The notes under the pieces are model-generated. The model saw nothing but the letters and a program-made list of their open reading frames with translations, was not told the origin of the DNA and did not search any database. Shown here one piece after another: positions 1-64,000 of a stretch of 64,000 bases of DNA. Numbering within the stretch: position 1 is the first letter of the stretch; the number at the start of each line of letters is the position of its first letter. This DNA comes from Paguma larvata. Its lineage: Eukaryota; Chordata; Mammalia; Carnivora; Viverridae. The position numbers and the translations under genes are program-made. The DNA is taken from the NCBI GenBank assembly GCA_030068075.1, contig CM057833.1, forward strand, positions 49,557,587 to 49,621,586, in the 5' to 3' direction.

Positions 1-1241
1 CATCACAGACACAATCAGCAGGGTGAAAGGCAATATACAAATTAAAAAAAGGTATACAAATAATGGATTTAATAAGGAGTTAATATCCAGAATAAATTTT
101 TTTTTAACTCCTATAATTCAACAACAAAACGAATAGAGTAAAAGCTTGGTTTGCAAGCATAATTTGTCCTGGAAACGTGCTTGTAGTCCAAAGCACTTGT
201 GTATCAAAGCAAATTTCAAGAACCATTGGTTCAGTTGTGATCATGTGATGTTCAGCGTCATGTACAACTCATCTTGCAAGACATTGCTCATGTATCAAGT
301 TAAAATTTATTAGAAATGTTTGCTCCTCTTGCAGAACACTCACAGAACAAGCTACTCACAGTCCAAGGTTTTACTGTAATCTGATTTTTAGAATGCAAAG
401 GATTTCAATAGACAGTTTTCCAAAGATAAAAAAATGGCTAACAAGCATATGGAAGGATCCTCGACATAACTAATCATAAGGCAAATTCAAATCAAAACAC
501 AATGAGATAACACCTTATAGCCATCAAGATGGCTATAATCAATAAAGCAAAAAATAAAAAGTATTGGCAAGGATATAGAAAAATTGGAACTCGTGTGCAC
601 CACTGGTGATAATGAAAATGGTATATCCATTATGGAAAACTGTATGAAGAGTACTCAAAAAATTAAAAATAGAATTACCATACAATACAGATAATCTATT
701 TTTGAGTATATATCCAAATAGAATCAAAAGCAAAATGTAAACCATTATTTATACACTCATGTTCATAGCAGCACTATTCACAAAGCCAAAAGGTAGAAGT
801 GACCCAAAGGTCAATCAAGACGTGAGTGGACAAACATATATATATATATTAAATACTGTACAATGGAATATTGTTCAGCCTTTAAAAGGGAGAAATCCTG
901 GGGGCGCCTGCTTGAGATTCTGTATCTCCCTCTTTCTCTGCCCTTCCCTTGCTCATGCTCTGTCTCGATTTCTCTCAAAAATGAAATTAAAAAAAAAAAA
1001 GGGAGAAATCCTGAAACAAGCTACAGCCTGGATGAAACCTGAAGACATTATACTATGTGAAATAAGCCAATCACACACAAAAACATACAAAAACCAAATA
1101 CTGTATGATTCCATTCATATGAAGTATATGAGGTAAAATTCATAGAAACAGGGCAAGATGGTGGTTAGCAAAATCTGATGAGAGGAGAAAAGTCATCTAA
1201 TATAATATCAAAGTACAGAATTACAATTAAAAAAAATATAT
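1..1241 (+). mobile_element. Old L1 fragment (ORF2 end and 3'UTR), interrupted by a SINE
   Basis: From about 480 it follows the L1 ORF2 C-terminal wording (caaatcaaaacacaatgag, atgttcatagcagcactatt, caatggaatattgttcagcc). After the SINE at 901-996 it continues (tgaaataagccaatcacac). The first ~400 bp are weaker. Heavily mutated. Confidence 0.7.
901..996 (+). mobile_element. CAN SINE with internal deletion
   Basis: The head ggggcgcctg runs straight into the body cttgagattc, so about 110 bp including both promoter boxes are missing. The 17-bp target duplication (884-900 and 997-1013) is perfect. Confidence 0.92.
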
Positions 1242-1440
1242 TGTTCAATTGGTTGAGTGTCCAACTCTTGATTTTGGCTCAGGTCATGATCTCAGAGTTT
1301 GTGAGATCAAGCCCCGCTTCAGGCTCTGCGCTGACAGTGTGGAGCCTGCTTGAGATTCTCTGTCTTTGCCCCTCCCCCTCATGTGCACACATTCTCTCTC
1401 AAACAGGTAAATAAACATTAAAAAAAAAAGCTCAAAAAAA
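1242..1440 (+). mobile_element. CAN SINE, slightly 5'-truncated
   Basis: Begins within the A box (ttggttgagtgtccaactc) and then a full body and A tail. Confidence 0.88.
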
Positions 1441-1937
1441 AAACAACCTCACAAAATAGTATTGAGTAACCAATACAATAGTTTCTACTCATTTTTTCTC
1501 CAAAATGCCCCATTTTAACCCCATATTAACTTTTAATATTTCTAAAAAGAAATGTAAATAAAATAGACTGAAAGTCCAGAAACCAAATCAAGCATACTTG
1601 ATTTGTAGGAATTGTGGGAATTCTTTGTAGGAATTTAGCACATAATAAAGTTGATATTTCAAATTAGCAAGTGGAGGATAAAGAGCTCTTACAAATAAAA
1701 TAAAATAAAAACAATCCAATAAAATGGATATGATTACACAAGTGTATATATTCTGTTCATGTGAAACATATATAGCCTACATACACTTAAAATTCATGTT
1801 TTTAATATTAAAAATCACTTACAAACAAGTTGAAAATGAGTATTTGAATAAGCACTTCATAAAACAATATATCCAAACAGCCAATAAATCACTCCACATT
1901 CTTAGTATCAAGGAATGTAAATTAAAAACAAATTGAG

Positions 1938-2042
1938 AGGCACTTGGGTGGCTAGGCCAGTGGAATGACTCTTGGACCTGGAGTTGTGGTTCAAGTCCCA
2001 CACTGGATGTGGAGATTACTTAAAAATAAACTCTTAAAAAAA
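1938..2042 (+). mobile_element. Short CAN SINE (no CT-rich body)
   Basis: The tRNA-like head (gcacttgggtggctagg) and B-box region go directly to tggagattacttaaaaata, an older short class. Confidence 0.8.
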
Positions 2043-2560
2043 CTGATATAACATAACAAATTTATCAGAAATAAAAAGTAAGACAATACAAAACAAAATT
2101 AATAAAATGTAAACGTAAAATACAATAAAATCTAATCATAGCAAATGTTACGAAGGATATGGAGCAGATGAAATTCTCAAACACTGTTGAAAAGAGTAAA
2201 AATTGGAATATTCATGTAAGAAAACTGGTTGTAGAAATAAACCCAATGTCCATCAATAATGAGAATGGACAGTGATAAATTCATATAACAGAATATTATA
2301 CAGGATGAAAAACTACTGCTATATGCAAAAAGCCTAGATGAATCTTAACATAATTCTTTAGAATACTAGACACAAGAATTTATATTATATGATTCCTTTC
2401 CTATGAAGTTCCAAAAAAGGCTAAGATTGGTAAAAATCAGTATAATAGGAAGGGGTACAAAGAAGGCTGTTTGCTAATGTTCTACATCTTGATCTAGATG
2501 TTGATTACACAAGTTTAGTATGTAAAAATTAATGAAGATGGAAATCCTGTACATATTATT
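2043..2560 (+). mobile_element. Old L1 3' fragment
   Basis: cccaatgtccatcaataatg, cagaatattatacaggatg and tatgattcctttcctatg follow an L1 3' end. The copy is degenerate. Confidence 0.62.
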
Positions 2561-3676
2561 AACTGTAAACAAAGCTTACAAAGAAAAAATTAACAATTTC
2601 TATAAGCCAGTGGCAAATGAAATTCTGTATATAATTTAAAATCAAAAATGTTAAGTGATATCATTTATAATAGAATCAAAAATATCGAATCACCAAGAAT
2701 ATATGAGAGGAAAAGACCTAATGAAGGGATATACCATGTTCATTGACTGGAAAACTCAATAGTTTAAAGATGTCACTTTCTCAAATTGGATCTATATATT
2801 TAACACAATGCCAGTCACCATCTCAGTAAGTTCTTTCTTGAGAGAGAGAGTACACCTATACGGAGGGGATGAAGAGACTGACAAGAAAAAATTTACACAG
2901 AAGTGTAAAAGGGAAAGCTGGAAAAAAAAATACACTATTTATTATAAAGCTACAATAATTAAAACAGTGTAGTACCGGTGCCAAGAAAAGACAAATAGTC
3001 CAGTGGAACCAAAAAAGACTCTAGGGGCATCTGGGTAACTCTCCTCCTAAGGAGGACTCTCACAGACATTATATTGACTGAAAGAAGCCAGGCACAGAAG
3101 ACTCACTGTTATGATTCCTTTCATATGAACTTCAAGAAGAAAAGCTAACAATGGTGACAGAAGTTGGAATACTAGTTATCTGGAAGGGCAGGGGTAGTCA
3201 CTAGAAAGAGAAACACAAGAACCCTCCAGAGTAATGAAGTAACAGAAATATTCTATGACTTGAGCTCAGGAGTGATTACACAGACATATACAAATAGAAG
3301 AATTCACCAAGCTGTTTACTCCAGATTTGTAAAGAGCTCGTTGTACATACTTTATATCTCAATTTTTTAAAAAACTGATAAATACCAAGTATGACTAGCT
3401 GAAATTCTTATTCATTGCTGGTGGGAATGCAACCATCACAGAGACTGAAAACATTTATTTGATAGCATGTACCAAAGCTGACATACAAATATTCTGTGAC
3501 TTACCAATTCTACTCCCAAGAATATACACAAATGTATACATATATCTATCCTCTTGCAATGCAATTATTTACAGAATTACTGATAAAATACACAAAATTA
3601 AATTAACCAACATGTCTATCATCAGTAGAATGAATTATGATATATTCATATAATACTAAATAGCAATGTAAATGAA

Positions 3677-3918
3677 CTTTATTCTTATTTTTTTAAATGT
3701 TTATTATTTCTTAGAGAGACAGAGAAACAGAGACAGAGCATGAGCATGAACGGTGGAAGGACATAGAGAAACAGGGAGACACAGAATCTGAAGAAGCGGA
3801 TTCCAGGCTCCAAACTATCAGCACAGAACCCGACACAGGATTCAAACCCACGAACCTTGAAATCATTACCTGAGCCGATTTTGGACGCTTAACCAACTGA
3901 GCCACCCAAGAGCCCCAA
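3677..3918 (-). mobile_element. CAN SINE
   Basis: Full length with decayed head (gagccacccaagagcccc). Target duplication caatgtaaatgaa at 3664-3676 and 3919-3931. Confidence 0.9.
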
Positions 3919-4050
3919 CAATGTAAATGAATTTTAAAACTGCTGCATACAGCCAGCGGTGTAGACTAATCACACAATCACATAGCGAATCACAAAATAT
4001 ATGTAACATTGGATCCTATTAACATAGTGTTCAAAAGCAAGCAAAAATTT

Positions 4051-4072
4051 GGGGAGGGGGAGGGGGAGAGGG
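4051..4072 (+). repeat. G-run tract (potential G-quadruplex)
   Basis: GGGG-A-GGGGG-A-GGGGG-AGA-GGG: four G runs with 1-3 nt loops, inside an old L1 end. Confidence 0.8.
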
Positions 4073-5084
4073 AGCAGTGAATGGTACATGGACAGTTTCT
4101 GGGATTCTGGTAACATTTTGTTTCCTAACCTGGGTGGGTGGTAACATAGTGTATTTATTTGGGGATAATTCATTAAACCATGTATTTATGACTTTTGTGT
4201 ATTTTCTATTATAACGTCACACCCAATAAAAATTTAATTAAGCTTATTTTGTTATCATTACCTTATTGTAACCAACGTTTTTCTTCATCTATTTGTGGAT
4301 TTCTTTCAAAGAGGTTTGTTTTTGTTCTCTCAGGTGTCAGCCTTCCATAAACAATAATCCAAACATAATATTACCCCTTCACATATTTACCAGAAAGTAT
4401 GCTAATAAACAAAAATGAGCAAGGAAGTCATATTCCTAGCTGAGCCAGAATTCCTGTATCTCAGACAGTGACAGCGTCCCATCATACGAATATACCATGA
4501 CTTATCTCCCTATTTACGCATTTTGAACATTTACAGTGTTTATCCTTAATCTTATCTAAGCTGTTCACTCTCAACCAAATCTTGTCACTAAATAATCTCA
4601 TTTTCAAGCAGTCGATATTCGATATTCGAACCCTCAGCTGTATCTTTCCATATCATTTCCTTAAGTATGTTCTACTTTTGTGAAAACATACTGTTTTCCC
4701 ATGTAAAGGTACCTGTATATACACTATTTCTCAAGTGTATTAATATCTAGAACTTTACTCTGAGTTTCTGAAGACCACTGCGGCTAAAACTGTGCTTGTA
4801 GGATTCACTATAGCTGAGGTCTATTTTAAGCTGAATTCAATGGGAATCTGTCGACAAATTAGGACATTATTCCTGTGGGTAAACAGGATTCATTTCATGA
4901 CAATCCACTCTATAACCTTACGGTAAAATTCATTACCTTTTATGATAACTTTATATAAATAAAGATAAAATGATTAAGGAATATATTTTAAGCTTCTTTC
5001 AAGTCAAGGTCAAGTTATAGTAAATTATTCCTCAACTCATCCTAAGCTAAGCAGTTTTATAATATTCATATTTTAGAATCTGTA

Positions 5085-5345
5085 ATCCTTATTCAGTTTT
5101 TGTTTTATTTCAAGTTTTTTATTTAAATGTCAGTTACTTAATACATAGAGTAATATTAGTTTCAGGAGTAGAACTTAGAGATTCATCACTTACATATAAC
5201 ACCCAGAGCTTATCACAGTAAGTGCCTTCCTTAATACCCATCACCCATTTAACCCATCTGTCAGCCCAACTCCCCTCCAGCAACTCATAGTATATTCTTT
5301 ATACTTATAGTAAGAGTCTGTTTTACAGTTTGCTCTTTTTTTATT
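5085..5345 (-). mobile_element. Felid/carnivoran L1 3' end
   Basis: The minus-strand counterpart of the L1 3'UTR: on the plus strand tttcaggagtagaacttag, gattcatcacttacatat and acccatcacccatttaacc. It is 5'-truncated, with no coding part. Confidence 0.75.
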
Positions 5346-5462
5346 TTTCCCTATGTTTGTAACCCTTATTCTTAATTGGATGACACTCGACTCATAATGC
5401 TCCATGACCTCAATGATTTAGATATTAGTATTTATATGATTTAGAAACTGACTGATAACATC

Positions 5463-5935
5463 ACACTAAAACTCCTATAATACTTAATTTTATATGCCAA
5501 CTTGGCTAGACTATAATGCCCAGTTATTTGATCAAACCAATCTAGATGTTGCTGTAAAGGTATTTTTTAGAGGTGATCAGCATTTGAATCAGCAGAGTAA
5601 CACAAACTACTCTCTGCACAATGTAGGGTGGGCCTCATCCAATCAGGTGAAGGCTTAAGACCAAAGACAGAAGTTTCTCAAAGAAGTAATTTTCAAGACT
5701 GCAACACAGAAACCCTGCCTGAGTCTCCAGTCTGCTGCCAAATTCAGACTCAAGACTACAATACCAACTCTTACCTGAATTCCAGCCTGCCAGCCTGCCC
5801 TACACATTTCAAATTTGCCAGTCCCCACAATCACATGAGTCAATTCCTTAAAATCAATCAATCTCTACCTGTGTGTGTATATATATGTGTGTGTATCTCC
5901 ACCCTACTGGTCTGTTTCTCTGGAGAATCCTAATA
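5463..5935 (+). mobile_element. Ancient solo LTR, ERVL/MaLR superfamily (family uncertain)
   Basis: It contains taattttatatgccaactt near the start and ends in tctgtttctctggagaatcc followed by taatag, the ends of an old mammalian LTR. The TG-rich run (cctgtgtgtgtatatatatg) near 5870 is a microsatellite within it. The 101-codon frame crossing it is accidental. Confidence 0.65.
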
Positions 5936-6117
5936 GAGCTCTCACTCCAAAAAAAACTTAGGTAGCACCTATAAGTGTATGTCCAATATTGTATTAAGAA
6001 GTTTAAAGCAAAAAAATAAGTAAAAATAAAATTCTTCCACTTGAAAGGCTTATGGTATTAATAGGGAGACAAATATACAGACACTACACAAACTAATTTA
6101 TTTAACATTACTCTTAC

Positions 6118-61900
<55,783 letters not shown>

Positions 61901-61910
61901 GGCTGCTAAG

Positions 61911-61926
61911 GCGGCGGCGGCGGCGG
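61911..61926 (-). repeat. Short CCG trinucleotide repeat in DOCK7 5'UTR
   Basis: Five GCG/CGG units on the plus strand read as CCG repeats in the DOCK7 leader, starting 11 nt upstream of the ATG. The length is modest, but such tracts can vary in length and influence translation. Confidence 0.7.
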
Positions 61927-62539
61927 TCTGGGCGCGGACGGGCGGGCGCGTGCCTCCTCGCTCGCACTCCCTCCCTCGCGGCCTCCGCCAGTCCCAGCTC
62001 CGGACCGGGGAGGCTGGGGCTGGCGGCCGGAGAGCCGGGAACGAGCCCTGCCGTAATGCTCCTGAGAGGCGCGCAGCAAGAAACCGCTCCTCCCTCTGCG
62101 CGTCAATGCCCGCGGGAGCCCGGGCTTCGGAACGCTGCTGCGGCCGGTTGGAGCCTGGGGAAGAATGGGGCGTGGAGGGAGCGAGAAGCCAGTCCTGGCC
62201 GCCTCGCTGCCGCGGGGCCCGCGCAACCGAGAGGACACAGAGAGCAGCCAGAGAGGGGCCAGCGACTTGGTGAGGCAGGAAAAGAAGATTACAGAACGCG
62301 TGGGGGGAGCTTGGTTTTCCCGAAAAGGAAGGAGAGGAAATGGAAGATGGGTTTTGCCGAGGGGGGCTGTGCTCTGTCGCCCAGGATGGCTGGGTTCTTG
62401 CTCCTGCAGCGCCCATCTCCGAGCAGTTGAAAGCACTTTCTGTCCTACTTCGACCTTGTGAATGGGGTCTGACCAGAGAAAGAACGGTTTTTCTTGTAGA
62501 AAAAGAGCCAAAATAGATCTCTCTCCTACAGAGGTAATA

Positions 62540-62745
62540 ATAATAGTTGACTTGTGATACTTAGCAAGGCACAGATTAAAGTTTTACATGCATGATCTTA
62601 ACTTAATCGTCACAACAGGCCCTTGAAGTAAGTTTCATCCCCATTTTAGAAGGTTTCTCCCCAGAGAAGCTAAGCCTCTAGCCCCAGGTCACACAGATGG
62701 TAACCTCTTCAGCTAAGATGTTCAAACCCAGAGCCCAGGCCTTTT
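62540..62745 (-). mobile_element. MIR SINE
   Basis: atccccattttagaagg, ccaggtcacacagatggt and caaacccagagcccagg mark a minus-strand MIR just upstream of the CpG island. Confidence 0.7.
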
Positions 62746-62899
62746 CTTTGAAGATAAGTGTTTCTCTGTTAACAATACTCTTCCTGAGACTTACTTCCCC
62801 CTTTTGGGTCTCATTTTCCATTTACAAATGTTGGAGCATATGAACTGTTATGTACTTTGCCATTTTGACATTCTATTAAAGAATCCGTTTACCACTCTA

Positions 62900-62992
62900 A
62901 ATGATCTTGCCTGTTAACAGGGAGTAGCAGAAATCATGTCTTACTCTGTTGTGATCCCATAGTGTCTAGAATGGCTCCTAATACATATTTGT
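62900..62992 (+). mobile_element. L2-like 3' end
   Basis: agtgtctagaatggctcc and taatacatatttgttgatt resemble the L2 terminus. Short. Confidence 0.45.
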
Positions 62993-63489
62993 TGATTACT
63001 GATATTATGGTGAAACTAAGAAAAATATCTTGGTTTCTTGTGGTACCTTTACTCTTAAATACTGCAAGGATTCGTGTGTATTTTTTATTGTTATATTTTG
63101 TGTGTGTCCCTCTGAAGTATGTTGGATACTTGTTTTCCTCTCTTTTACAGTTGGAAAAATCTGTAACATAGAGCCATTTGTCCAGTCATACACTGAGTCA
63201 CTGGTGAAAGCCTCAGTTAGTCAGATCCGTAACTTCCTGCTCAGTGCTCTAACCACTATGGAAGACTTCATTTATTTTGTATTAACAATGCACATTACAG
63301 TAAAAAGAGTCTGTTCAAAGTAGCTTCTACTTAAATGTATAGCCCACCTAGATGTTCTAGAGAAGACATAGCTGAACTAGACTCAGTCGTGTTCTCAGAA
63401 AGTTTGCTTCCATGGGGAAGGATGAAACACCTACTCAAAGAACTACAAGTCAAGTCTAACACTGTATCCTGGCCTTTAAGACGCTGCAT

Positions 63490-63700
63490 GATAGGGACCC
63501 AGTGATATTCTGTCACTTTCTTACTATGTGACGTTGGGCAGGTGCCTTAAACTTGACTCTCAAATGGGGGGAATAATGGCACCCGCTTGAAAGAGTATTG
63601 TGCAGATTCATTGAGTTAAGTCGTATAAAATTCTTAGAAGAGGGCCTAGCATATAGTAAGTACTATATGTACTAGCTGCTGTTTTATCGCTGTTATTACA
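63490..63700 (+). mobile_element. MIR SINE
   Basis: tcttactatgtgacgttggg, gagtattgtgcagattc and gggcctagcatatagtaag are MIR in plus orientation. Confidence 0.72.
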
Positions 63701-64000
63701 GTCATTCAACTTACACTTCAACTTGTCTTGGGTTCTTGATAGTCCCTGAGCGTTTGTCTGCTCTCGTGCTCCCAGCCAGATGTTGTATGCCTTTATCTCT
63801 GCTCTCCAAACATCTTTTCACTACTCTCTTAGAGAACTGACCACATTCTGCTTTTGAATGGTTCTTTGTATACATGACTCACTAGTTGCCAAAGTGTCTG
63901 AAAGGACATTGCATGCACTGTGCAGTCTGCCGGGAACATTTTGAGCAGGAAGAGGACAAGCAGGACCAAGCTGTAAGCTGGGTAGACAGAGTCTGGGAAA

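Larger units (their letters stand above)
2630..4230 (+). mobile_element. Old L1 fragments around a SINE
   Basis: Several degenerate ORF2 and 3' end pieces in plus orientation, for example attcattgctggtgggaatg (3412) and ccaacatgtctatcatcag. The minus-strand SINE at 3677-3918 interrupts them with a 13-bp duplication. Confidence 0.62.
1..6117 (-). other. DOCK7: DOCK7 intron 9 (partial)
   Basis: Mostly old plus-strand L1 remnants (1-1235, 2043-2560, 2630-4230), four SINEs, a minus-strand felid L1 3' end (5085-5345) and an LTR (5463-5935). The stretches 1445-1930 and 4260-5080 are AT-rich and I recognise nothing in them. No exon was seen. Confidence 0.85.
62251..64000. other. Upstream intergenic flank of DOCK7
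   Basis: AT-rich DNA with MIR relics (62540-62745 and 63490-63700) and an L2-like 3' end (62900-62990). No CAN SINE lies here, unlike the intron region. No supportable gene is present on either strand. Confidence 0.75.

Noticed and set aside
5628..5933. 101-codon open frame
   Set aside because: It lies wholly within an old LTR and shows no protein similarity that I can recognise.
1..6117. DOCK7 exon 10
   Set aside because: I looked on the minus strand for coding sequence continuing from LVIK and found none. It must lie below position 1.

Overview
The window is nuclear DNA from a carnivoran, very probably a cat (Felidae). The evidence is about 49 copies of a tRNA-Lys-derived CAN SINE whose 5' head reads ggcgcctgggtggctcag and whose B box is followed by a CT-rich body, the felid form of this SINE. 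A near full-length L1 and older mammalian repeats (L2, MIR, MER5A, Tigger, MLT1-type LTRs, HAL1) are also present. There are no bacterial-type genes, CRISPR arrays or viral genomes.

The only host gene I can support is DOCK7, on the minus strand. Its first nine coding exons are all here: 61863-61900, 39404-39509, 29093-29268, 28848-28916, 16868-16997, 16557-16769, 16120-16205, 7674-7740 and 6118-6267. They total 1035 nt and encode residues 1-345 without a stop or frameshift, all with GT-AG introns and matching phases. Exon 10 and the DHR-1 and DHR-2 catalytic regions lie beyond the low-coordinate end. A CpG-dense promoter island covers exon 1 (about 61300-62250). From 62250 to 64000 is upstream DNA with only old MIR and L2 relics.

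The rest is intron packed with transposable elements. Intron 4 (16998-28847) holds the youngest large insertion, a 6.86 kb L1 (20539-27398). It has a GC-rich 5'UTR with about six 80-bp monomers, an ORF1 broken by one extra G, an ORF2 broken only near its C-terminus by an extra GT, and a G-rich 3'UTR. It sits inside the A-tail of a SINE, so the SINE's own target-site duplications are now 7.1 kb apart. Intron 7 holds an ORF1-only HAL1-type element (11850-15135) nested in an old L1 3' end. Intron 1 holds a 5S rRNA fragment retroposed without a tail (39842-39931), a twice-nested Tigger transposon, SINE-in-SINE nests and two long old L1 remnants. Intron 2 holds an insertion that is only a poly(A) stretch flanked by 14-bp target duplications (30256-30294).

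I found no evidence of a previously undescribed biological system. The points most worth checking are mechanistic records of retrotransposition, a young SINE 45 bp from the exon 2 splice acceptor, and the chance that the L1 5'UTR acts as an antisense promoter reading into DOCK7 exon 5.
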